Shown here piece by piece: positions 42,131 through 48,899 of a stretch of DNA of 64,000 nt. The notes under the pieces were generated by a model. It did no database searches, was not told where the DNA came from, and saw only the letters and a list, made by a program, of their open reading frames with translations. The DNA is from Poriferisodalis sp965204195. Its GTDB lineage: Bacteria; Actinomycetota; Acidimicrobiia; Acidimicrobiales; Poriferisodalaceae. Position 1 is the first letter of the stretch. Every line of letters begins with the position of its first letter. The DNA is taken from NCBI RefSeq assembly GCF_965204195.1, contig NZ_OZ241975.1, forward strand, positions 2,790,001-2,854,000. Reading direction: 5' to 3'. The position numbers and the translations under genes are program-made.

Positions 42131-42219
42131 GTCGCCGAATGGTCCGGTTAGTAGGCGTGAGCCGAATGCAACCGACATACCGCGGCGACGGGACCCCGGA
42201 CCGCACGGGGTCCCTTTTT
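42131..42219 (+). ncRNA. Structured RNA element with loop-E-like motif and terminator
   Basis: Read on the plus strand: P1 is GTCGCCG (42131-42137) with CGGCGAC (42183-42189). P2 is GGT (42141-42143) with ACC (42179-42181) and CGGTT (42145-42149) with AACCG (42170-42174). P3 is GGC-GTGA-GCC (42154-42163), a GNRA tetraloop. The internal loop has AGTA (42150-42153) on one side and GAATGC (42164-42169) on the other, a loop-E/S-turn arrangement. The 3' side GAA-TGC-A recalls a T-box specifier loop with a Cys codon, but no T-box antiterminator sequence follows directly. The terminator hairpin starts one base after P1. A leader or small RNA is likely; the class is not identified. Confidence 0.6.
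42190..42219 (+). terminator. Intrinsic terminator after the structured RNA
   Basis: A perfect nine-base-pair stem (GGGACCCCG, 42190-42198, with 42206-42214), a seven-base loop, and five T residues at 42215-42219. It points along the plus strand, but no plus-strand protein gene lies just upstream, so it must end a short RNA. Bases 42196-42202 (CCGGACC) are exactly complementary to 42141-42147 (GGTCCGG) in P2, so an antiterminator pairing is possible. Confidence 0.8.
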
Positions 42220-42364
42220 CTGTCCTGCACCCGGTAATGCGGCAATGCCGCTCTCCTAATGGAAAGTGAACGGTGCCGACCGGCGCGGCTGGAGCGATCG
42301 GTGCCGCCGGCTACCGGCTTGCGCGAGCATGGCGGGGCATTGGCACGAGCGGAGGAGCACACGC

Positions 42365-42937
42365 ATGCGGTTGAGCGAGATTTCGGCTGAGGACTTGACG
42401 GCGGAGCAGATGGCGGTGCTGGATGCCATCCGGGGCGGGCCTCGGGCCACCTCGGGGCGGGGGCCGAGGCTGCGCGGATTGGCCGGGCCGTACGGCGTGT
42501 GGGTGCGGGCACCCAGCGTGGGTATTGAGGCGCAGGCGCTCGGCGCCGCGGTGCGGTTCGCGTCGCCGCTGCCAGAGAGCGTCAAGGAAGCGGCCATCTG
42601 CACCGTCGGCGCCTTCTACCGGGCCAAATTCGAGTTTGCCGCGCACCGCACCCTCGGGCTCGAAGCCGGGCTCGACCCGGCCGACCTCGAAGCCCTGCGG
42701 GTCGGCGACACCCCCAGCTTCACCGGCGACGAAGCCACTGCCCACGCAGTCGCAGCCGAGCTGGTGCGCGACCACCGCATCAGCGACGCCACCTACGCCG
42801 CAGCGATCGACGCCTTCGGCGAGACGGGCCTCGTCGAGCTAGTCACCACCGTGGGCTACTACTGCTTGATCTCCGTCACGCTCAACGCGTTCGAGATCCC
42901 CCTCCCCGACGACTGGGACGACCCCTTCCCCGACTAG
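42365..42937 (+). CDS. Carboxymuconolactone-decarboxylase-like (AhpD-fold) protein
   Basis: A 190-residue helical protein. VKEAAICTVGAFYRAKFEFAAHRTLGLEAG resembles the CMD/AhpD core (given as VKEAAICTVGAFYRAKFE, then AAHRTLGLEAG), but the CxxC redox motif of AhpD is missing, as in the true decarboxylases and many uncharacterised members. GGAGGAGCACACGC precedes the ATG at 42365; the longer frame overlaps non-coding sequence. It is the first plus-strand gene after the structured RNA and could be its regulatory target. Substrate unknown. Confidence 0.75.
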   Translation: MRLSEISAEDLTAEQMAVLDAIRGGPRATSGRGPRLRGLAGPYGVWVRAPSVGIEAQALGAAVRFASPLPESVKEAAICTVGAFYRAKFEFAAHRTLGLEAGLDPADLEALRVGDTPSFTGDEATAHAVAAELVRDHRISDATYAAAIDAFGETGLVELVTTVGYYCLISVTLNAFEIPLPDDWDDPFPD

Positions 42938-42996
42938 CCCACCAGCCTCCCAGCTCCCTTTCCCGGGGAATCAGCCGTCGAGGTAGCGACGTCGGC

Positions 42997-43434
42997 TCAC
43001 AACTGCAGCGCCTCTGCGGCCACGGCTGCGCGTTGCTCATCGGTCATCGCGCCATCGGTCAGCAGGTGCACTGGCGCATCGAGCACTTCCTGGAGTTGGG
43101 CTTGCATGTCAGCGAGATCGAACAAGCTGGTGCCCTTGGGAACGGTAATGAGCAAGTCGATGTCACTGTCTGGGCCCGCTTCGCCGCGTGCGACCGAACC
43201 GAACAGGCGCACATTCGACACGCCCCAGCGGCCCAACACCTCCACGATCCGATGGCGGTTTCGCAGGACACCGCCGAGCGTCGGCCCAGACGCCCGGCTC
43301 CGGCTCTCGGCCAAGAAACGCTTGAGGCTCGCCTGCATGACCGCTGTCACTGACGGCGCGGCAGCCTGCTCAGCGATGTAGCTGTCGAGGGCAGCCTCCA
43401 GATCATCCGGAATCGTCACCGTTACGCGCCGCAT
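42997..43434 (-). CDS. Ribbon-helix-helix / MNT nucleotidyltransferase fusion
   Basis: A 145-residue protein in two parts. Residues 1-45 (RRVTVTIPDDLEAALDSYIAEQ) look like a ribbon-helix-helix DNA-binding domain. Residues 60-140 form a minimal nucleotidyltransferase with LFGSVARGEAGPDSDIDLLI (Gly79-Ser80, Asp91, Asp93). MNT proteins of this size are antitoxins in HEPN-MNT pairs and can AMPylate or silence the HEPN RNase. No HEPN partner is adjacent. The fused RHH could give autoregulation. Convergent with the CMD-like gene. ATG 43434. Confidence 0.8.
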   Translation of the reverse strand: MRRVTVTIPDDLEAALDSYIAEQAAAPSVTAVMQASLKRFLAESRSRASGPTLGGVLRNRHRIVEVLGRWGVSNVRLFGSVARGEAGPDSDIDLLITVPKGTSLFDLADMQAQLQEVLDAPVHLLTDGAMTDEQRAAVAAEALQL

Positions 43435-43618
43435 GACCCCACGATACGGCGACCACGATTGGTCAGCATCACTTGATGCAATTGATGCAGCGTTGGATTG
43501 AGGATCGAAACCCTCAGGGCGCAGGCTTCCTGCGACGAAGCCCGACCTAGTGGTCGCGGCGCGCCTAGGTTCGGGGCGAGGCAGGTTGAAGTCGGCCTGA
43601 GGCGTGCTGGGAGGACGG

Positions 43619-44125
43619 GTGAGCGAGGCAACGGACGCTGAGGAACGAGAGGTGATGGACTGGCAGCGCTACGGCATCGCCGTACGGGAACTCGCGCAGA
43701 TGGTTGCCGACGACGGCTACCGGCCCGACATGATCCTGGCGATCGCCCGGGGCGGGCTGTTCTGTGCCGGCTCGCTTGGTTACGCGCTCTCGGTCAAGAA
43801 CATCTACGTCATGAACTGCGAGTACTACACCGGCGTCGACGAGCGCCTGCAGGTGCCGATCATGCTGCCGCCCACGCCCGACCTGGTCGACCACCGCGAC
43901 TCAGACATCCTCATCGCCGACGACGTGGCCGATACCGGCCATACGCTCAAGCTGGTCTACGACTTCTGCCTGCCGCGGGTGCGCAGCGTCCGCACCGCGG
44001 TGCTGTACGAGAAGCCGTGGTCGACGGTCAACTGCGACTGGGTGTGGCGACGCACTGACCTGTGGATCAACTTCCCGTGGTCGACCGAGCCGCCCATCGT
44101 GACCGACGAGCAGGCCCGCTCCTGA
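43619..44125 (+). CDS. Phosphoribosyltransferase-family protein
   Basis: A 168-residue protein with a type I PRTase core: RPDMILAIARGGLFCAGSLGYAL and the PRPP-binding ILIADDVADTGHTLKLVYDF. Similar proteins include xanthine/hypoxanthine PRTases and regulatory PRTases. The hood region is short, so the base is unclear. The start is uncertain: GTG 43604, GTG 43619 (with GGGAGGAC upstream) and ATG 43655 are in frame; 43619 is used. It converges on the Fur-type regulator. Confidence 0.82.
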   Translation: MSEATDAEEREVMDWQRYGIAVRELAQMVADDGYRPDMILAIARGGLFCAGSLGYALSVKNIYVMNCEYYTGVDERLQVPIMLPPTPDLVDHRDSDILIADDVADTGHTLKLVYDFCLPRVRSVRTAVLYEKPWSTVNCDWVWRRTDLWINFPWSTEPPIVTDEQARS

Positions 44126-44150
44126 GCTAGGCGCAACACCAGGCGCTGCG

Positions 44151-44609
44151 CTACGCGACCTCGCCGCAGTCGGCGCATTCGCCGTAGAGATCGAGGCTGT
44201 GGCGCAGCGGCGTGAAGCCCGCCTCGCCCGCAGCGCCAGTCAGTGCACGATCCACCTCGGCCTCGAGCGCACCGTCGATGCGCATGTCCTCGATCGTCCC
44301 GCACGACACGCAGATCAGGTGATGGTGATGTCCGAGCAGCGCTTCGGCGAGCTCGAAATGCGCACGGTCGCCGCCCGCGCTGATGCGAACCACGATGCCG
44401 CCCTCGCGAAGCGCTTCGAGGTTGCGATATGCAGAGCTCTGGGGCACCTCGGGAACGGTTGACACGATGTCGCGCAGCGTGAGCGGCCGTTGCGCCGACG
44501 CCAGCACCGTGACGAGGGCGCGCCGTCCTTCGGTGTAGCGATGCCCCGCCACCGCAAGCCGCTGCTTCACATCTTCGTGAAGCTGCTCGAGATCCTTCGG
44601 AGGCTCCAT
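44151..44609 (-). CDS. Fur-family regulator, probable zinc regulator Zur
   Basis: A 152-residue metalloregulator. An N-terminal winged helix (RYTEGRRALVTVLASAQRPLT, SSAYRNLEALREGGIVVRI) is followed by HFELAEALLGHHHHLICVSCG and a second CxxC near the end (YGECADCG), which hold the structural zinc. Its place, 62 bases downstream of znuC on the same strand and next to znuA and znuB, supports zinc rather than iron sensing. ATG 44609 is preceded by GGGAGAGCCGG. It probably represses the divergent promoter at 45608-45628. Confidence 0.82.
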   Translation of the reverse strand: MEPPKDLEQLHEDVKQRLAVAGHRYTEGRRALVTVLASAQRPLTLRDIVSTVPEVPQSSAYRNLEALREGGIVVRISAGGDRAHFELAEALLGHHHHLICVSCGTIEDMRIDGALEAEVDRALTGAAGEAGFTPLRHSLDLYGECADCGEVA

Positions 44610-44671
44610 CCGGCTCTCCCGGTCAGATTCGCGAACGGACCAAGGAGGCGAGGCCCGGTCGCCCCCGGCGG

Positions 44672-45562
44672 TCACAGTTGTCGGGCGTGCTCATGGGAAG
44701 CATCGTGGTCATAGTCGTGGTGGTGACCGTGGTGGCTGCCCGCCGGCAAGAACTGTCCCTGGTGGGAGTGCGAGATAACACCGACGTTCGGGCCACAGCC
44801 GGGATCGCCCGCCTCACGGGCGTGGATGCTCTCCATGACGAACTCGTGCTCGGCGCCGTCACGGGCCACCACTTCGCCGCCGAAGGCCGCTGTCAGGTTC
44901 GCATCGGTCAGCACCTCATCGGGAGGCCCGTCGGCAAGCACCATCCCCTTCAGCAGCAGCACACGATCGCAGCGTCGTGCCTCTTGCAGGTGGTGCGTCG
45001 ACATCACCACGAGATGCCCGGCTGCACGCTCAGCCTCGATCACCTCGAGAATGGTCGTCTGGCTCGGCAAGTCCAGGCCGGTGATCGGCTCGTCGAACAG
45101 CAAGCAGTCATATTCCGATGCGAGCACCATTGCCACCATGACTCGCTGGCGCTGACCGCCGGATAGCTCGCCGAAGGAACGCTGACGCAGGTGTGCAACG
45201 TCGAGCCGCTCGGCCGCAACACGAACCGCTTCCTTGTCGCTGCGACGAAACCGCTTCAGCAGTCCGCGACTGCGATAGCGCCCGATGGTCAGTACCTCTT
45301 GCACCGTCATCGGCATGAAGGGATGCGGCTGGTGGTGCTGGCACACGAACCCCACTCTGACGTCGCCAAGAGACTCCATTCGGCCCGACGTCGGGCGTTG
45401 CAGCCCGCTGAGCACCCGCAGCAAGGTGGTCTTGCCGCTCCCATTCGGACCCATGAGTGCGACCGACGACGCGCCCTCGAGCTTCAGATCGCCTGTTTCG
45501 AGCACATGGCAGGGCCCAAAAGAGACACGGACATCGTGGAGATGGAACAGGGCGCGCCTCAC
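44672..45562 (-). CDS. znuC: Zinc ABC transporter, ATP-binding protein
   Basis: A 296-residue ATPase. Walker A GPNGSGKT is at 38-45, signature LSGGQRQR and Walker B CLLFDEPITGLD follow, and the H-loop is STHHLQEA. The usual core ends near 235; the C-terminal extension is rich in His and Asp (HHGHHHDYDHDASHEHARQL), a likely zinc-buffering tail. The GTG at 45562 is the start. Divergent from znuA across the Zur-like box; zur follows on the same strand. Together with ZnuA and ZnuB it makes the complete importer. Confidence 0.9.
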   Translation of the reverse strand: MRRALFHLHDVRVSFGPCHVLETGDLKLEGASSVALMGPNGSGKTTLLRVLSGLQRPTSGRMESLGDVRVGFVCQHHQPHPFMPMTVQEVLTIGRYRSRGLLKRFRRSDKEAVRVAAERLDVAHLRQRSFGELSGGQRQRVMVAMVLASEYDCLLFDEPITGLDLPSQTTILEVIEAERAAGHLVVMSTHHLQEARRCDRVLLLKGMVLADGPPDEVLTDANLTAAFGGEVVARDGAEHEFVMESIHAREAGDPGCGPNVGVISHSHQGQFLPAGSHHGHHHDYDHDASHEHARQL

Positions 45563-45607
45563 TTGGATTTCGCAGGTGGTTGGGTGCTCAAGCCTCGATA
45601 GGGTATC

Positions 45608-45628
45608 TGAAACTGATTCTCATTCTCA
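45608..45628. promoter_or_regulatory. Zur/Fur-type operator between znuC and znuA
   Basis: A 21-base imperfect inverted repeat with half-sites TGAAACTGA and TCATTCTCA lies between znuC (start 45562) and znuA (start 45699). It resembles the Zur/Fur box pattern TGAnAnTGATnnTCAnTnTCA of Actinobacteria. An A/T-rich patch overlaps it, so it may cover the -10 region of one promoter. Binding of the regulator at 44151 is inferred. Confidence 0.72.
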
Positions 45629-45698
45629 AAATCTGAAGTGAGGCTAGAGCACCAGCGGGGCTCTTCCACACCTGAATCGGAGCATAGAGGAGGCACCA

Positions 45699-46985
45699 AT
45701 GACGGCCGAGGCTGGCGCGAATCAACGAAGGCGTCGACGGATCCGCAAGAGCGGATTGGTGGTGGCGGCTGCTGTGGCGCTGTTCGGTGCTGCATGCACG
45801 GGAACCGATGCCGAAACCGACGCGGCTGACGCGACAGATGCATCCTCGACAGTGCCATCGGTGGTCACTACGACGAGCATCTGGGGCGACGTGGTCAGCA
45901 ACGTGGGCTGCGAGGACAGCGTCTCGGTAACCACCCTCATCCCGCAGGGCGGGGATCCGCACTCCTACGAGCCATCGTTGCGAGACCGCGAGACGATGGG
46001 CGCAGCCGATCTGGTGGTCGCGAACGGCCTGGGTCTCGAGGAGCGCATCGAGGACACCCTGGAAGCTGTCGCAGCCGAGGGCGTGCATGTGTTCGAGGTG
46101 GCGGAGCACATCGACACCATCGAGTTCGAGTTCAGCGGTGGGCACGACGACCACGGACACGACGACCACGACGAAATGGACGAGCACGGGCACGACGAAG
46201 AGGACGGGCACGACGACCACGACGAGGAAGACGGACACGGGCACGACGAAGAGGACGGGCACGACGACCACGACGAGGAAGACGGACACGACCACGACGA
46301 AGAGGACGGGCACGACGACCACGACGAGGAAGACGGACACGACCACGACGAAGAGGACGGGCACGACGACCACGACGAGGAAGACGGACACGACCACGAC
46401 GAAGAGGACGGGCACGACGACCACGACGAAATGGACGAGCACGGGCACGACCACAGCGGTGGCGACCCCCACGTCTGGCTCGATCCGCAGCGCGTCGCCG
46501 GAGTGCTGGGCGAATTGGCCGACGAATTGATCCATGCCGGCGCCGATGCCGACACCGTCAACCGCTGCTTGGATTCCTACCGAGCGGCCTTGGAAGACAC
46601 CGATGCCGAGGTCGCCGAGATTCTCGACGCAGTGCCTGCGGATCGCCGCATCCTGATCACCAACCACGATGCGTTCGGATACTTCGCCGACCGCTACGGC
46701 TTCGAGATCGTGGGCACCGTGATTCCCTCGCTCTCTACGGCAGCGGAGACCAACCCCGCCCTGCTGGAGGAGCTCGCCGAGATCATCGAGCACGAAGGCG
46801 TGCCCGCTGTGTTCTCGGAGACGACACACTCCGACGCCGATATCCAGGCCTTGGCAACCGCCGCAGGCAACATCAACGTGGTGCAGTTGCTCACTGGCAG
46901 CCTCGCGCCGGAGGGCGAAGACGGCGACACGCTGATCGGGATGCTGAGGTTCAACGCGCAAGCAATTGCGGACGCGCTGGGTTGA
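45699..46985 (+). CDS. znuA: Zinc-binding lipoprotein with expanded His/Asp/Glu repeat loop
   Basis: A 428-residue cluster-9 (cluster A-I) binding protein. The lipobox ends at Cys33 (LFGAAC). Zinc ligands are His88 in DPHSYEPS, His258 in DPHVWLDP and His323 in TNHDAFGYF. Between the first two lies a His/Asp/Glu region (about 148-255) made largely of five tandem 17-residue repeats. ZnuA proteins have a His-rich loop here, but this one is far longer. AGGAGGCACCA precedes the ATG. znuB follows 71 bases later. The loop may store zinc or pass it to the binding site. Confidence 0.93.
   Translation: MTAEAGANQRRRRRIRKSGLVVAAAVALFGAACTGTDAETDAADATDASSTVPSVVTTTSIWGDVVSNVGCEDSVSVTTLIPQGGDPHSYEPSLRDRETMGAADLVVANGLGLEERIEDTLEAVAAEGVHVFEVAEHIDTIEFEFSGGHDDHGHDDHDEMDEHGHDEEDGHDDHDEEDGHGHDEEDGHDDHDEEDGHDHDEEDGHDDHDEEDGHDHDEEDGHDDHDEEDGHDHDEEDGHDDHDEMDEHGHDHSGGDPHVWLDPQRVAGVLGELADELIHAGADADTVNRCLDSYRAALEDTDAEVAEILDAVPADRRILITNHDAFGYFADRYGFEIVGTVIPSLSTAAETNPALLEELAEIIEHEGVPAVFSETTHSDADIQALATAAGNINVVQLLTGSLAPEGEDGDTLIGMLRFNAQAIADALG
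46191..46445. repeat. Tandem 51-bp repeats in znuA
   Basis: Units start at 46191, 46242, 46293, 46344 and 46395, each 51 bases (17 codons). Four are nearly identical and the fifth diverges in its second half. They encode His/Asp/Glu repeats (HDEEDGHDDHDEEDGHD-type). The DNA identity points to recent expansion. Confidence 0.92.
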
Positions 46986-47056
46986 GTGACCTAGCGTTGC
47001 GACGACACCACCCCTGAACAGGGGCGAGCCGACCACCAGCCCATCAGGGGGATGAC

Positions 47057-47956
47057 ATGACGTTCCTCACCGATCCGGTGGGCTGGTGGATCGAGCCGTT
47101 CACCTCCAACCCGTTCATGACCAAGGCGCTGGCCGCGGGGCTGCTCGCGGTGCTGACCACCTCGATGGTGGGCACCTGGGTGGTGCTGCGAAGCCTGAAC
47201 TTCCTCGGCGACGCCCTGGCGCACGGGGTGCTTCCCGGCATCGCGATTGCATTCATCGTGGGCTTCGACACGGGCCTCGGCGCACTGGCAGCGGCAATCG
47301 TGATGGTGAGCGCCATCTCGTTCATCCCGCGCATTTCGCCGCTCTCCGAGGACACCTCCATCGGCGTTCTGTTCGTGGGACTGCTGGCGCTCGCCGTGGT
47401 GATCATGTCGTCGGGGGCAGCCGCCGGCACCGGCGACATCGACCGCTTCCTGTTCGGCTCGATCACCGGGGTACAGAACACAGACCTCGTGCGCCAGGCG
47501 GTGCTTGCCGTGGTGGCTGTCGGCGGTGCAGTCGTCTTCTATCGGGCGTTCTTCGTGATGACGTTCTGCGAGGTACAAGCAGAGATGGCCCGGCTTCGCC
47601 CACGCCTCACCCACGGTGTACTCATGGCGTTGCTGGCCGTCACCATCGTGGGTTCATTCCAGGTAGTGGGAAGCCTGCTCGTCATGGCCTTTTTGATTGC
47701 CCCGCCAGCGACCGCCTCGATGTTCTTGCGGCGTGTGCCGCTCATCATGGTCGCAGCGGTGCTGATCGGAGCGGTGTCGGTCTATGTAGGGCTGCTGCTG
47801 AGCTACCACCATCGGCTCGCGGGCGGCGCAACGATGGCCCTGACGGCCGTCGCCATTCTCTTCGCGGCGATGCTGATCAGGGCGCTCGTGCACGCGCTGC
47901 GGCCGGCGCCGCCCGAGGACCAACTGCCTGTGCAGATGCTCGCTGACAGCCGCTGA
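47057..47956 (+). CDS. znuB: Zinc ABC transporter, permease
   Basis: A 299-residue polytopic permease of the cluster-9 metal family with about eight spans. KALAAGLLAVLTTSMVGTWVVLRSLNFLGDALAHGVLPG and the FLIAPPATASMF span are signature segments (first given in parts: AAGLLAVLTTSMVG, RSLNFLGDALAHGVLPG). GGGGGATGAC precedes the ATG at 47057. It forms the channel for the ZnuA-ZnuC system. It ends in a short hairpin and converges on the SDR gene at 47978. Confidence 0.93.
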   Translation: MTFLTDPVGWWIEPFTSNPFMTKALAAGLLAVLTTSMVGTWVVLRSLNFLGDALAHGVLPGIAIAFIVGFDTGLGALAAAIVMVSAISFIPRISPLSEDTSIGVLFVGLLALAVVIMSSGAAAGTGDIDRFLFGSITGVQNTDLVRQAVLAVVAVGGAVVFYRAFFVMTFCEVQAEMARLRPRLTHGVLMALLAVTIVGSFQVVGSLLVMAFLIAPPATASMFLRRVPLIMVAAVLIGAVSVYVGLLLSYHHRLAGGATMALTAVAILFAAMLIRALVHALRPAPPEDQLPVQMLADSR

Positions 47957-47972
47957 GCGCCGGGGAGGCGCT
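47956..47972. terminator. Short hairpin after znuB
   Basis: AGCGCC (47956-47961) pairs with GGCGCT (47967-47972) around a five-base loop, just after the znuB stop and before the convergent SDR stop. There is no T-tract, so it may be a weak bidirectional terminator or a chance stem. Confidence 0.3.
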
Positions 47973-47977
47973 TCCGG

Positions 47978-48862
47978 CTACTGCTCGCCGTCGGTGAAGC
48001 TCGTGAAGATCGTTGGGTTCTCGAGGTCGGCGAGCTGCTGGTTGCGGTGATTGACATCTGCCAGCAGCTCGGGATGCGACAGCACCCAGAAACGTCGCTC
48101 GTACATGGCCTCGATCACCTTGGCGGCCACTTCGGACGGGTCCATGCCGCGCTCCAGTGCGGCTGCGATGTTGGCGTTGCGGCGGCGGGCATCGGCAGTC
48201 TCCGACGGCGCCTCGCCCTCGGGGCGCGGCCGGCGCTCGCGGCGCAACTCGGTCGGACGGTTCCGCTGGGCCGTGGCGATGTTGGTGCGCACCACGCCGG
48301 GGCACAGCACCGACACGCCCACATCGGTGTTGCGGTCGCGCTGCATCTCGAGGTGCAGCGTCTCCATGATCGCCACCACGCCGTACTTGGCCGCGTTGTA
48401 GGGACCGAGGCCCGGCACCGACATGAGCCCTGCCACCGACGCCGTGCTCATGATGTGGGACTCCTCGGCCTCGATGAGGTGCGGCAGGAAGTGGTGGACG
48501 CCGTGGATCACGCCCCACAAGCACACGTCTACCACCCACTTCCAGTCGACGAGCTGCTGGTTGCGGATCAGCCCTCCCCCACCGACGCCGGCGTTGTTGC
48601 ACACCATGTGAACGGCGCCGAAGCGGTCGATGGTGGCCTGCGCCAGCGCGCCCACCGAGTCGGCGTCGGTCACGTCGGTGATGACGCCGAGTGCCTCGAC
48701 GCCGCGGTCGGCAACCTCGGCCTCAGCGGCACGCAGCGGCCCTTCCTCGATGTCGGCCAGCACCACGTTGGCACCCTCGCCGGCAAATCCCAGTGCCAGG
48801 GCCTTGCCGATCCCCGATGCCGCCCCGGTCACCACCGCGACGCGTCCGGTCATGGTCTCCAT
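47978..48862 (-). CDS. SDR-family NAD(P)-dependent oxidoreductase
   Basis: A 294-residue short-chain dehydrogenase. TGAASGIG is at 13-20, DIEEGPL gives an acidic residue after beta-2 that suits NAD, NNAGVGGGG follows, and the active site is in STASVAG and YNAAKYGVV. The C-terminal part includes a charged segment (RRERRPRPEGEAPSETAD). Substrate unknown. Start at ATG 48862 with AGGGGGACAGAC upstream. Confidence 0.88.
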   Translation of the reverse strand: METMTGRVAVVTGAASGIGKALALGFAGEGANVVLADIEEGPLRAAEAEVADRGVEALGVITDVTDADSVGALAQATIDRFGAVHMVCNNAGVGGGGLIRNQQLVDWKWVVDVCLWGVIHGVHHFLPHLIEAEESHIMSTASVAGLMSVPGLGPYNAAKYGVVAIMETLHLEMQRDRNTDVGVSVLCPGVVRTNIATAQRNRPTELRRERRPRPEGEAPSETADARRRNANIAAALERGMDPSEVAAKVIEAMYERRFWVLSHPELLADVNHRNQQLADLENPTIFTSFTDGEQ

Positions 48863-48899
48863 GTCTGTCCCCCTCTTGTTCAGCCGGTGCGCCCGGCGC

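Larger units (their letters stand above)
42020..42364. other. 345-base intergenic region holding a structured RNA
   Basis: This is the longest stretch without a protein gene. It lies between divergent genes and must hold the Panacea promoter (minus) and the CMD-gene promoter (plus). A plus-strand structured RNA with terminator occupies 42131-42219. Nothing else recognisable is present in 42220-42340, apart from the ribosome-binding site GGAGGAGCAC at 42350-42360 for the gene at 42365. Confidence 0.6.

Noticed and set aside
42131..42219. A tRNA gene
   Set aside because: The element lacks a T-arm and acceptor stem and ends in a terminator; the loop order does not fit a cloverleaf.
42131..42364. 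A canonical T-box riboswitch
   Set aside because: The specifier-loop resemblance is good, but no UGGN antiterminator bulge and no amino-acid gene follow, so the class is left open.
46191..46445. CRISPR-like direct repeats
   Set aside because: The units are 51 bp, contiguous with no spacers, and in frame with znuA.
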